Assembly: GCF_006716425.1 (NCBI RefSeq)
Contig: NZ_VFOZ01000001.1
Coordinates: forward strand, 1,054,001-1,118,000
DNA length: 64,000 bases
Direction of reading: 5' to 3'
Origin: Actinoallomurus bryophytorum
Lineage (GTDB): Bacteria > Actinomycetota > Actinomycetes > Streptosporangiales > Streptosporangiaceae
Positions within the stretch are counted from its first letter, which is position 1. Every line of letters begins with the position of its first letter. Below the pieces are notes generated by a model. The model did no database searches and was not told the origin of the DNA. It was given only the letters and a program-made list of their open reading frames with translations. Below, one piece after another: positions 10,021-18,528 of the stretch. The position numbers were made by a program, and so were the translations under genes.

Positions 10021-10052
10021 TGGCGTTGCACGAGTGTTTCCTGTCGGCAACC
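9993..10052 (+). repeat. duplicated segment, copy 1 (end of SBP1 plus leader of SBP2)
   Basis: Starts in the last codons of paralog 1 (GATACGCGGATCAA) and runs into the leader of paralog 2 (GCGTTGCACGAGTGTTTC). A related segment lies at 11072-11127. Over the 30 bases from GCGTTGCA about 23 are identical. Confidence 0.75.
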
Positions 10053-10122
10053 TTGTTTAACACGGGTGGCCCAGGATGACCTCCGTTGTGATCGTGGGGA
10101 TCCCGGAAGTCAGGAGCTCGCC

Positions 10123-11022
10123 GTGCATACCGGCCTTCTACGCCACCGCGACATCGTGGCCGGCGTCATCGCCCTCGCCCTCTCCTTCACACTGTCCGCC
10201 TGCGGGACCAGGACGGCCTCCTCGGGCGAGCGGAGCGCCCTGGACAGGATCAAGAAGGCCGGCAAGATCACCATCGCCATGGACGCGTCGTACGAGCCCA
10301 ACGAGTTCGAGTTCCACGGCCGGATCATCGGTTTCGACGTCGACCTCGGAACCGAGATCGCACGGAATCTGGGTGTCCCCGCGCACTTCCAGAACGTCAA
10401 GTTCGACAAGATCCTGCCGGCCGTGGAGAGCAAGAAGTACGACCTCGGCATGTCCTCCCTCACCGACAACGAGCAGCGGGAGCAGAGCCTCGACTTCGTG
10501 ACCTACTTCTCCGCCGGCACCGGCCTGATGGTGAAGGCGGGCAACCCGCTCAAGCTCTCACCCGTCGGCCTGTCGCTGTGCGGCAGGAGGATCGCGGTCC
10601 AGGAGGGCACCACGCAGGAGGACGAACTCGTGCCCAAGTCCTCGGCCAAGCCCGAAGACGGCGCCCGCGTCTCCAAGTGCAAGCAGGCGGGCAAGCGCGC
10701 CCCGGTGAAGGTCTCCCTCCCCGACCAGGACGCCGCCAACCGGGCACTCGCCCGCGGCCATGCCGACGCCGTCCTCGCCGACTCCCCGGTCGCCTCCTAC
10801 GCTGCCAAGGAGTCCGGCGGCAAGCTCGCCACCACCGGCAAGGCCTACGACACCGCGCCGTACGGCATCGCGATCCCCAAGGACGAGAGCGAGCTGCGCG
10901 ACGCGATCCAGAAGATCGTCAAGAATCTCATCGGCAACGGCATCTACAAGGTGCTGACCGACAAGTGGGGCGTCTCCGACGGCGGAATCACCGATCCCAA
11001 GATCAACGGAGCGGCCGGCTGA
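10123..11022 (+). CDS. amino-acid ABC transporter substrate-binding lipoprotein, paralog 2
   Basis: 299 residues, signal peptide with lipobox LSAC (FTLSACGTRT), then a family-3 binding fold (AGKITIAMDASYEPNEF). The GTG at 10123 is chosen: AGGAG sits six bases upstream and the start lines up with that of paralog 3. Strongly similar to paralog 3, including the pair of internal cysteines that probably form a disulfide (LSLCGRRIAV and VSKCKQAG). It should capture an amino acid outside the membrane and deliver it to the permease downstream. Glutamate or a related polar amino acid is likely, by family. Confidence 0.93.
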   Translation: MHTGLLRHRDIVAGVIALALSFTLSACGTRTASSGERSALDRIKKAGKITIAMDASYEPNEFEFHGRIIGFDVDLGTEIARNLGVPAHFQNVKFDKILPAVESKKYDLGMSSLTDNEQREQSLDFVTYFSAGTGLMVKAGNPLKLSPVGLSLCGRRIAVQEGTTQEDELVPKSSAKPEDGARVSKCKQAGKRAPVKVSLPDQDAANRALARGHADAVLADSPVASYAAKESGGKLATTGKAYDTAPYGIAIPKDESELRDAIQKIVKNLIGNGIYKVLTDKWGVSDGGITDPKINGAAG

Positions 11023-11071
11023 GGACCGGCAGGACCGGCACCGGTACGGCGGTCCGAGGCGATCGATGCCG

Positions 11072-11127
11072 GATACGCGGGTCAACGTGGCGTATTAGCG
11101 TTGCATGATTGTTTCACGCCGGTAATC
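11072..11127 (+). repeat. duplicated segment, copy 2 (relic of an SBP1-like gene end)
   Basis: Intergenic sequence between paralogs 2 and 3. It begins GATACGCGGGTCAA, matching the 3' coding end of paralog 1, and continues into GCGTTGCATGATTGTTTC, matching the leader of paralog 2. It is a leftover of the duplication that produced the three genes. Confidence 0.7.
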
Positions 11128-11212
11128 CTCCTTAGGGCGCGGTTACGCAAAGATGTCCACCACTGAACAGGCAACCATCGGGGGCCGCCCCCGATCTCTA
11201 GAGGAGGACGCC

Positions 11213-12112
11213 GTGTACACCGGCCCTCTGCACCGCCGCGGCCTCGCGGTGGGCATCGCAGTAATCGCAGGCGCCCTCGCGCTGTCCGCGTGTAACGCCA
11301 AGACGACCACACCGGGCAAGAAGAGCGCCCTCGACACGATCAAGAAGAACGGCAAGATCGTCATCGCGACGGACGCGTCGTACGCTCCGAACGAGTTCAA
11401 GCAGAACGGTCAGATCGTCGGCTTCGACATCGACCTGGGCAGCGCGATCGCCAAGAAGCTCGGCGTCACCGCGGACTTCCAGGACGTCAAGTTCGACAAC
11501 ATCCTGCCCGCCCTGCAGAGCAAGAAGTACGACATCAGCCTGTCGTCCTTCACGGACAACAAGCAGCGTGAGCAGAGCTTCGACTTCGTGACCTACTTCT
11601 CGGCGGGCACCGGCCTGATGGTCAAGACCGGCAACCCGGAGAAGCTGTCGCCGGACGACCTGTCGCTGTGCGGCAAGAAGATCGCGGTCGAGAAGGGCAC
11701 CACGCAGGAGGACGAGCTCACGCCGAAGTCCTCCACCAAGCCCGACGCCGGTGCTCGCGTCGACAAGTGCAAGCAGGGCGGCAAGTCCGCGCCGACGAAG
11801 GTCTCCCTCGATGACCAGAACGCCGCCAACCTGGCGCTGGGCAACGGCCGCGCCGACGCGGTGCTGGCCGACTCCCCCGTCGCCGCGTACGCGGCCAAGG
11901 AGTCGGGTGGCAAGTTCGAGATCGCCGGCAAGGCGTACGACACCGCGCCCTACGGCATCGCGATCCCCAAGAACGAGAACGAGCTGCGTGACGGGATCCA
12001 GAAGGCGATCAAGGACCTGATCACCGACGGCACGTACAAGCAGCTGACCGACAAGTGGGGCGTCTCCGACGGCGGGATCACCGACCCCAAGGTCAACGGA
12101 GCGGCTGGCTGA
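11213..12112 (+). CDS. amino-acid ABC transporter substrate-binding lipoprotein, paralog 3
   Basis: 299 residues. Lipobox LSAC (LALSACNAKT), then a family-3 solute-binding domain (NGKIVIATDASYAPNEF, GFDIDLGSAIAKKLG). The GTG at 11213 follows a strong AGAGGAGG. It is the copy directly in front of the permease, 7 bases away, so it is probably the principal binding protein of the importer. The conserved cysteines (SLCGKKIAV, DKCKQGGK) are kept. Very similar to paralog 2. Confidence 0.95.
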   Translation: MYTGPLHRRGLAVGIAVIAGALALSACNAKTTTPGKKSALDTIKKNGKIVIATDASYAPNEFKQNGQIVGFDIDLGSAIAKKLGVTADFQDVKFDNILPALQSKKYDISLSSFTDNKQREQSFDFVTYFSAGTGLMVKTGNPEKLSPDDLSLCGKKIAVEKGTTQEDELTPKSSTKPDAGARVDKCKQGGKSAPTKVSLDDQNAANLALGNGRADAVLADSPVAAYAAKESGGKFEIAGKAYDTAPYGIAIPKNENELRDGIQKAIKDLITDGTYKQLTDKWGVSDGGITDPKVNGAAG

Positions 12113-12119
12113 GGTCGCT

Positions 12120-13063
12120 GTGACTGAAACCGACACTGCGGAACCGGTACGGCCTGAGACCATCAAGGCCGTGCCGGTCCGGCACCCGGGCAGGTGGGTC
12201 AGCGGCGCGATCGTGGCTGTGCTCGCCGCCATGCTCGTCCACATGCTGTTCACCAATCCGAACCTGGATTGGGGGACGTTCGGGAAGTACTTCTCCGAGA
12301 CGCAGATCCTCAAGGGCCTCGTCGCCACGCTCGAACTGACCGTGATCGCGATGGCCATCGGCATCGTGGGCGGCGTGGTCCTGGCGCTGATGCGGCTGTC
12401 GGCCAACCCGATGCTCTCGTCGGCGGCGTGGCTGTACATCTGGTTCTTCCGCGGCACGCCGGTGCTGGTGCAACTGATCTTCTGGTTCAACATCAAGGCA
12501 CTGTTCGGCGACATCTCGCTCGGCATCCCGTTCGGCCCGACGTTCATCACCTGGGACGTCAACAGCCTGGTGACCACGTTCGTCGCGGCCATCCTCGGGC
12601 TCGGCCTGAACGAGGCGGCGTACATGTCCGAGATCGTGCGTGCCGGCATCCTGTCGGTCGACGAGGGCCAGACAGAGGCGTCACAGGCCCTCGGCATGCG
12701 GCGGCTGAAGATCATGCGCCGGATCGTGCTGCCGCAGGCGATGCGCGTGATCATCCCGCCGACCGGCAACGAGACCATCTCGATGCTGAAGACCACGTCC
12801 CTGGCGTCCACGGTGGCCTTCACGGAGCTGCTGAAGGCCGGCGAGGACATCTTCAACGCCAACTACAAGACGATCCCGCTGCTCATCGTAGTGAGCGTCT
12901 GGTACATCATCATCACCTCGATCCTGTCGGTCGGGCAGTACTACCTGGAGCGCTACTACGGGCGAGGCTCCTCGCGGGAACTGCCGCCGACTCCGATGCA
13001 GCGACTGCGGCGCAACCTGACGACCTTCCACGTCAGGCCGCAGGTGCCGGAGAGGGGCACGTC

Positions 13064-13067
<4 letters not shown>
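12120..13067 (+). CDS. amino-acid ABC transporter permease
   Basis: 315 residues, HisM/GluC-type inner-membrane permease. It shows several transmembrane segments and the cytoplasmic EAA loop ([20 protein letters not shown]) that docks with the ATPase. The N-terminal cytoplasmic part (about 30 residues) and the C-terminal tail ([16 protein letters not shown]) are hydrophilic. The GTG at 12120 is 7 bases after paralog 3. Only one permease gene is present, so the channel is probably a homodimer. It overlaps the ATPase gene by 4 bases. Confidence 0.95.
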
Positions 13068-13852
<785 letters not shown>

Positions 13853-13854
13853 CG

Positions 13855-13894
13855 AGAGTGTGACGCGGCCGCGGATGCGGCCGCGTCACACTCT
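13855..13894 (+). terminator. hairpin terminator after the ABC importer
   Basis: A perfect 18-bp stem (arm AGAGTGTGACGCGGCCGC) with a GGAT loop immediately follows the ATPase stop. It lies between this operon and the convergent sodX, so it could serve both strands. Confidence 0.85.
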
Positions 13895-13905
13895 GTCAGG
13901 ACGGC

Positions 13906-14220
13906 TCAGCGCGCTCCGAGGCGCAGCGACGGCCTCGGCCAGTAGCGCATGACGACGCGTCCCACGATGAGGCCGTCGGGAACCGCACCGAAGTCCCAGC
14001 TGTCCTGGCGGCCGGGCGCCCGCTGGTTGTCGCTCTCCAGCCACCATCCGCCCTCGCCCCGGTGCGCGGCACGCTTGACGATGAGCGTGTCCGTCTCGCT
14101 CGGGTGCCGCGCCACGACGACGCTGCCAGGGACGATCCGTGCGCCGGGCCGTACGATCAGCCAGTCGCCGGGACGGAGTACGGGCAGCATCGACTCGCCC
14201 GTGACTTCGACCGCCCGCAT
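13906..14220 (-). CDS. sodX: nickel-superoxide dismutase maturation protease
   Basis: 104-residue S24/S26 signal-peptidase-like protein. The serine of TGESMLPVLRPGD and the lysine of LIVKRAAHRG form the expected Ser/Lys pair. It is predicted to remove the short leader of the SodN precursor so that the new N-terminal histidine can bind nickel. The ATG at 14220 has GGAGAGG nine bases upstream; a longer frame to 14280 would run into the sodN promoter region. Divergent from sodN, the standard actinomycete arrangement. Confidence 0.9.
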   Translation of the reverse strand: MRAVEVTGESMLPVLRPGDWLIVRPGARIVPGSVVVARHPSETDTLIVKRAAHRGEGGWWLESDNQRAPGRQDSWDFGAVPDGLIVGRVVMRYWPRPSLRLGAR

Positions 14221-14264
14221 GATGATGAACCTCTCCGTCGAGGGGTAGGGCCCCAGGAGTAGTG

Positions 14265-14276
14265 TCTGGTACCAGA
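14265..14276. promoter_or_regulatory. 12-bp palindrome between sodX and sodN
   Basis: The perfect palindrome TCTGGTACCAGA lies in the divergent spacer, about 36 bases before the sodN start. It does not match the Nur box, so its role is open; it may be chance. Confidence 0.3.
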
Positions 14277-14311
14277 GCATGATCTACGAGAGACAACGGA
14301 AGGACACGCAG

Positions 14312-14713
14312 GTGCTCGCACGATTTCTGCGCCCCAAGACCACGGTGTCCGCTCACTGTGACCTGCCCTGCGGCATCTACGACCCGGCGCAAGCACGGAT
14401 CGAGGCCGAGTCGGTCAAGGCGATCATCGAAAAGTACGAGTCCAACGAGGACCCGGTCTTCCGCGCCCGCGCCCTGATCATCAAGGAGCAGCGGTCCGAG
14501 CTGGTCAAGCACCACCTGTGGGTGCTGTGGACCGACTACTTCAAGCCCCCGCACTTTGAGAAGTACCCGCAGCTTCACCAGCTGTTCAACGAGGCGACCA
14601 AGCTCGCGGGTGCCGCCGGTACGAAGGGCGGCGTCGACAACGGCAAGGCCGAAGAACTCCTGGCCAAGATCGACGAGATCAGCAAGATTTTCTGGGAGAC
14701 CAAGAACGCCTGA
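14312..14713 (+). CDS. sodN: nickel-containing superoxide dismutase precursor
   Basis: 133-residue precursor of Ni-SOD, which converts superoxide to oxygen and peroxide. A 14-residue leader is followed by HCDLPCG, the nickel hook: H15, C16 and C20 become residues 1, 2 and 6 after cleavage. The family stretches YDPAQARIEAESVKA and DYFKPPHFEKYP are present. The GTG at 14312 is chosen because GGAAGGA precedes it and the leader length fits the family. The divergent sodX supplies the processing protease. A terminator follows. Confidence 0.97.
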   Translation: MLARFLRPKTTVSAHCDLPCGIYDPAQARIEAESVKAIIEKYESNEDPVFRARALIIKEQRSELVKHHLWVLWTDYFKPPHFEKYPQLHQLFNEATKLAGAAGTKGGVDNGKAEELLAKIDEISKIFWETKNA

Positions 14714-14721
14714 TCTCTCCC

Positions 14722-14766
14722 CACGATGAGGGCCGGTTCGCGAGAGCGGACGCGGCCCTCATCGTG
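14722..14766 (+). terminator. hairpin terminator after sodN
   Basis: A perfect 14-bp stem (arm CACGATGAGGGCCG) with a 17-base loop starts 8 bases after the sodN stop. Confidence 0.75.
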
Positions 14767-14941
14767 TCGGCCCGTTACCTGGGCGGTTCAGCGCGTGAGC
14801 GGGCGGGCGCCGCGATCTCCGAGCCCGATGATCCCGGGCAGTGGAAAGATCCCTTGGCCATATGCAGGCGTGCCGGACGCGCGAGTAGGTACGCGTAGGC
14901 GGTAGTTTCAAGGGAGCGGGTAGCCCCAACTAGGGAGTGAC

Positions 14942-15361
14942 GTGACCGAGGAAACCGCAGCCATGCCGGCCAGTCTTTCTGAAGTCCGCGACGTGGTGAC
15001 CGTGCGGCTGCCGGCCGACAGCGCCTATCTGTCCGTGCTCCGCACGGCGACGGCCGGGCTGGCCGCGCGCCTCGACTTCAATCTCGACGAGATCGAAGAT
15101 CTGCGCATCGCGATCGACGAGGCATGCGCGATGCTCCTTGCCCAGGCGGTTCCGGGCACCGACCTGACGTGTGAGTTCGAGCTGACCGACGATGCGATGA
15201 GCATCGGGGTGTCGGTTCTCACCGTCGACGGTCGGCAGCCGAGCCGCGACACGTTCGCATGGACCGTGCTGAGCTCCCTCGCCGGTGACGTCGACGCCGA
15301 GGTCGGCGCCGACGACAGGGTGACCATCGTCCTGCAGAAGCGACGCGGGCAGACGACGTGA
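14942..15361 (+). CDS. RsbW-like anti-sigma regulatory kinase (GHKL ATPase)
   Basis: 139 residues. A single histidine-kinase-type ATPase domain with the N-box EDLRIAIDEAC and a degenerate glycine region near DGRQPSRDTFAWTVL. Such proteins bind and inhibit SigB/SigF-type sigma factors and phosphorylate an anti-anti-sigma partner. The gene directly precedes such a sigma factor, which is therefore its likely target. The GTG at 14942 has AGGGAG upstream. No anti-anti-sigma gene is present nearby. Confidence 0.88.
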   Translation: MTEETAAMPASLSEVRDVVTVRLPADSAYLSVLRTATAGLAARLDFNLDEIEDLRIAIDEACAMLLAQAVPGTDLTCEFELTDDAMSIGVSVLTVDGRQPSRDTFAWTVLSSLAGDVDAEVGADDRVTIVLQKRRGQTT

Positions 15362-15440
15362 CCAGAGTCGACCCAGCACAGCACCGCCCCGCGTGGCCAG
15401 GCCCGTCCCATGGCTCCGAGCCGCGAGGCGAGGTGCTGTC

Positions 15441-16238
15441 GTGACAGAGAAGACGACCGTGGCGGGCAACGAGCATGGCGTACCGGATCGCGCGCGAGCG
15501 CGCATGCTGTTCGAACGCCTCAACGCCCTTCCGGACGGCGACGCGGAGCGCCAGCGCATCCGCGACGAGCTGGTGGAGCTGCATCTCCCGCTCGTCGAAT
15601 ACCTCGCACGCCGCTTCCGCAACCGCGGCGAGTGGCTCGACGACCTGATCCAGGTGGCGACGATCGGCCTGATCAAGTCGATCGACCGCTTCGACCTCGA
15701 ACGCGGGGTGGAGTTCTCCACGTACGCGACGCCGACCATCGTCGGTGAGATCAAGCGGCACTTCCGCGACAAGGGCTGGGCGGTCCGCGTACCCCGCCGG
15801 CTGCAGGAGCTCAAGCTCTCGCTGACCAAGGCGATCAGCGACCTCGCCCAGCGCGAGGGCCGCGCGCCGACCGTCAGCGAGCTGGCCCAGCACCTGCAGA
15901 TGAGCGAGGAAGAGGTGCTCGAGGGCCTGGAGTCGGCCAACGCCTACTCCACGGTCTCACTCGACGCGCCCGACTCCGGCGATGAGGACGCACCCGCGGT
16001 CGCCGACTCCCTCGGCATCATCGACGACGCCCTCGAAGGCGTCGAATACCGCGAGTCGCTCAAACCGCTGCTGGAAAAGCTCCCCGCGCGGGAGAAGCGC
16101 ATCCTGTTGCTGCGGTTCTTCGGCAACATGACCCAGTCGCAGATCGCCGCGGAGCTTGGCATCTCCCAGATGCACGTGTCCCGGCTCCTCGCGCGTACCC
16201 TCGCCCAGCTGCGCGACGGCCTCACGGCCGACGACTAG
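15441..16238 (+). CDS. SigB/SigF/SigG family RNA polymerase sigma factor
   Basis: 265 residues, group 3 sigma factor. Region 2 includes EWLDDLIQVATIGLIKSIDRF and FSTYATPTIVGEIKRHFRD. Region 3 is the PRRLQELKLSL to VSELAQHL segment. Region 4 is the helix-turn-helix TQSQIAAELGISQMHVSRL. It directs transcription of stress or developmental genes and is probably controlled by the RsbW-like protein upstream. I choose the GTG at 15441; the open frame extends upstream without conserved sequence. Confidence 0.93.
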   Translation: MTEKTTVAGNEHGVPDRARARMLFERLNALPDGDAERQRIRDELVELHLPLVEYLARRFRNRGEWLDDLIQVATIGLIKSIDRFDLERGVEFSTYATPTIVGEIKRHFRDKGWAVRVPRRLQELKLSLTKAISDLAQREGRAPTVSELAQHLQMSEEEVLEGLESANAYSTVSLDAPDSGDEDAPAVADSLGIIDDALEGVEYRESLKPLLEKLPAREKRILLLRFFGNMTQSQIAAELGISQMHVSRLLARTLAQLRDGLTADD

Positions 16239-16256
16239 CCAGGGCGCGTAGGCACC

Positions 16257-16292
16257 GACTTCGAGACGGGCCTTGGGGCCTTTCTCGAAGTC
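16257..16292. terminator. hairpin terminator between convergent genes
   Basis: Arms GACTTCGAG and CTCGAAGTC enclose an 18-base loop that itself holds a GGCC...GGCC pair. The site lies between the sigma factor and the convergent membrane protein gene. Confidence 0.6.
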
Positions 16293-16321
16293 CCCGTACG
16301 GGGCGGACGGCGAGACGGGCC

Positions 16322-16702
16322 CTACTCCTCCGCGTCGAGGGCCCGCGTCGACGGCGGGCTCATCAGGGTCGCCGCGCCCGCGAGGGCCAGCGCGATGAGG
16401 ATGACGCCGATGGCCAGGCGCCTGCTCTGGATCATCGAGATCGCCGCGATCACCGCGAAGATCTGGGTGAGCAGGGCGGGCGCGCGTGCCCAGCGCCGCA
16501 CCTGCCACAGCCCGCGGCCGACGGCGACGATGCCGACACCTGCGGCGACCGCCATCAGGGCGAGCACCACGGCACTCGCCAGGTCGTTCGGGCTGCCGAT
16601 GATCGCCTCTATGCCGACGAACAGGCCGATCGCCAGCACGGCGACCCCTTGGACGGCCTCGATGGCCGCCGCTGAACTCAGGGTGATGGGACGTGTGGAC
16701 AC
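16322..16702 (-). CDS. small integral membrane protein, unknown function
   Basis: 126 residues with about four hydrophobic segments (for example AVQGVAVLAIGLFVGIEAI and VVLALMAVAAGVGIVAVG), a basic loop (GLWQVRRWARAP) and an acidic C terminus. The layout resembles small actinomycete membrane proteins without assigned function. I choose the GTG at 16702; a longer frame to 16762 overlaps the promoter zone of the divergent kinase gene. Confidence 0.7.
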   Translation of the reverse strand: MSTRPITLSSAAAIEAVQGVAVLAIGLFVGIEAIIGSPNDLASAVVLALMAVAAGVGIVAVGRGLWQVRRWARAPALLTQIFAVIAAISMIQSRRLAIGVILIALALAGAATLMSPPSTRALDAEE

Positions 16703-16788
16703 AGCCCCGAACACTATCCGGGTCAGCGGGGACCCGTCACCGAGGGTGCGCGATCGACGCAAGAGGTGTGGAAGCTACTCTTTTGCAC

Positions 16789-17715
16789 GTGCGTGCACTT
16801 CTGATCGCCAATCCCAAGGCGACGACGACCTCCCGGCGAGCCAGGGACGTACTGATGCGCGCGTTCGCCGGTGAGGTTCGGCTGGAACTGGCCGAGACTC
16901 AGCGACGCGGCCACGCGACCGAACTCGCCGCGCAGGCGGTGAGTGAGGGGTACGACGTGGTGATCGCGCTCGGCGGCGACGGCACGGTCAACGAGGCGGT
17001 CAACGGCCTCCTGGCCAATGGCCCGTCACCGGACCTGCCGGCGCTCGCGGTCGTCCCGTCGGGCAGCGCGAACGTCTTCGCCCGTGCCCTGGGCATGCAG
17101 AACAATCCGCTCGACGCGGCCGGGCAGGTGCTGGAGGCGTTGCGCGCCGGCCGCAGCCGTACGGTCTCTCTCGGCCAGGCGGGCTCCCGCTACTTCACGT
17201 TCTGCGCGGGCCTCGGGCTGGACGCCGAGGTCGTGCACGCCGTGGAGGAGCTTCGCAACTCCGGCTCACGGGCGCATTCGACGCTCTACACGCGTACGGC
17301 GGTGCGGCAGTACTTCGTGCTGACCGACCGGCGGCGGCCCGCGCTCACGCTGGAGGCGCCCGGAAAGCCGCCGCTCGGCCACATCTTCCTCGGAATCATC
17401 TCCAACACCGCCCCGTGGACGTACGCGGGCCGGTGGCCGATCGACCCGAGCCCGCGGGCGAGCTTCGCGACGGGGCTGGACCTGTTCGCGCTGCGGAGGT
17501 TCGACCTGCTGTCGACGCTGGGGGTGCTGGCCCAGATCGTCCCGCCGTTCAACCGGCTACCTCGGGGCAGCCACATCCTCGGCCTGCACGATCTTCCCGA
17601 ATTCACCCTGCGTTCCCACCGTCCCATTGCCTTCCAGGTGGACGGCGACTACCTGGGCCAGCGGGACTTTGTCACGTTCCGTTCGGTTCCTAAAGCGATA
17701 CGCATCGTGATTTAG
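16789..17715 (+). CDS. diacylglycerol kinase family lipid kinase
   Basis: 308 residues. The DAGK/LCB5 catalytic domain is shown by LLIANPKATT at the N terminus and the nucleotide-binding GGDGTVNEAVNG near residue 65, followed by PSGSANVFARALG. It phosphorylates a lipid or sphingoid-type substrate; the exact one cannot be told. The GTG at 16789 starts the conserved first strand. The gene order DAGK-like, whiB1, pdtaS resembles Rv3218-Rv3219-Rv3220c of M. tuberculosis as I recall it. Confidence 0.9.
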   Translation: MRALLIANPKATTTSRRARDVLMRAFAGEVRLELAETQRRGHATELAAQAVSEGYDVVIALGGDGTVNEAVNGLLANGPSPDLPALAVVPSGSANVFARALGMQNNPLDAAGQVLEALRAGRSRTVSLGQAGSRYFTFCAGLGLDAEVVHAVEELRNSGSRAHSTLYTRTAVRQYFVLTDRRRPALTLEAPGKPPLGHIFLGIISNTAPWTYAGRWPIDPSPRASFATGLDLFALRRFDLLSTLGVLAQIVPPFNRLPRGSHILGLHDLPEFTLRSHRPIAFQVDGDYLGQRDFVTFRSVPKAIRIVI

Positions 17716-17765
17716 GACACATGCCCGGTAGGTGTTTCGGTTGTGTGACACATCCGACAGCCATA

Positions 17766-17787
17766 CTTTGAGAAAACTTTCTCAAAG
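17766..17787. promoter_or_regulatory. AT-rich palindrome upstream of whiB1
   Basis: A perfect 10-bp inverted repeat, CTTTGAGAAA and its complement around a 2-base AC centre. It is AT-rich, in contrast to its surroundings. It lies about 50 bases after the lipid-kinase stop and 180 bases before whiB1. It could be an operator or a terminator. Confidence 0.45.
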
Positions 17788-17910
17788 GCCTTGCGCCCCT
17801 CCGGAGGCCCTGCGAATCTCTAAAGAGGCGCGGGACATGGGATGACACCCCCGCGCGCCATACAACTCTTCCCGGGGCCAAGCCGAACAGCACCCGGCTG
17901 TGGGTTACAT

Positions 17911-17926
17911 CGTGAAACCGTTCACA
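17911..17926. promoter_or_regulatory. CRP-type binding site upstream of whiB1
   Basis: CGTGA-N6-TCACA (spacer AACCGT) matches the CRP consensus TGTGA-N6-TCACA at nine of ten fixed positions. It lies 42-57 bases before the whiB1 start. whiB1 of M. tuberculosis is known to be controlled by the CRP homolog Rv3676. Confidence 0.65.
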
Positions 17927-17967
17927 AGTGGAGTCATGGCTTCACGCTTGAAGAAGGAGTGGACCGC

Positions 17968-18222
17968 ATGGACTGGCGCCACCGCGCTGCCTGCCGTGAC
18001 GAGGACCCCGAGCTGTTCTTCCCGATCGGCAATACCGGCCCCGCGCTTGTGCAGATCGAAGAGGCCAAGCAGGTGTGCCGCCGCTGCCCGGTGACCGAGT
18101 CGTGCCTGCAGTGGGCGCTCGGCTCCGGCCAGGACGCCGGCGTCTGGGGCGCCATGAGCGAGGACGAACGCCGCGCCCTGAAGCGCCGCCGCGCCCGCGC
18201 TCGCGCCCGCGCCCACGTCTGA
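17968..18222 (+). CDS. whiB1: WhiB1-type iron-sulfur transcription factor
   Basis: 84 residues, almost co-linear with mycobacterial WhiB1. Four cluster-binding cysteines C9, C37, C40 and C46, the turn GVWGAMSEDERR, and a basic C-terminal DNA-binding tail rich in RARARAR. WhiB1 carries a nitric-oxide-sensitive 4Fe-4S cluster and binds the housekeeping sigma factor. AAGGAG lies nine bases before the ATG. A CRP-like site and an AT-rich palindrome lie upstream, and a hairpin lies downstream. Confidence 0.95.
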   Translation: MDWRHRAACRDEDPELFFPIGNTGPALVQIEEAKQVCRRCPVTESCLQWALGSGQDAGVWGAMSEDERRALKRRRARARARAHV

Positions 18223-18281
18223 AATCTCTCTACCCGACACCGCGCCTCCCAACGTGGACCCGCGGCTCGTCGGCTGCCTCC

Positions 18282-18308
18282 AGCGCCCGTGGCCCTGCCA
18301 CGGGCGCT
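18282..18308 (+). terminator. hairpin terminator after whiB1
   Basis: A perfect 11-bp stem (arm AGCGCCCGTGG) with a CCCTG loop, 60 bases after the whiB1 stop. The rest of the roughly 300-base space between whiB1 and the convergent pdtaS shows no gene. Confidence 0.65.
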
Positions 18309-18528
18309 GAGTTCTTCCCAGCCCCGCTCCGCCGACCGGGTGTGACCGGGACACCACCTGAGCCCGTCCGGCGCGGCGGTGGGAGCGAAGGCGCAAACCA
18401 CCGCCCACTGCCGGTGGGGCGGGGTGCGGTGTCCGTGCAGGTCACGTTGGTGATCTGTGGCCTCCTCGAGCTGAGAACTCCCCGACGATAACTTCCCCGG
18501 CCGGTGACCTCCCACGCCTCCGAAGTGC

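Noticed and set aside
14265-14276. Nur (nickel regulator) or dre (DasR) site before sodN
   Set aside because: The palindrome TCTGGTACCAGA lacks the TTGCA half-sites of Nur boxes and the central CTAG of dre sites.
15393-15440. Longer N terminus for the SigB/F-type sigma factor
   Set aside because: The extra residues are not conserved, and the GTG at 15441 begins the normal family sequence.
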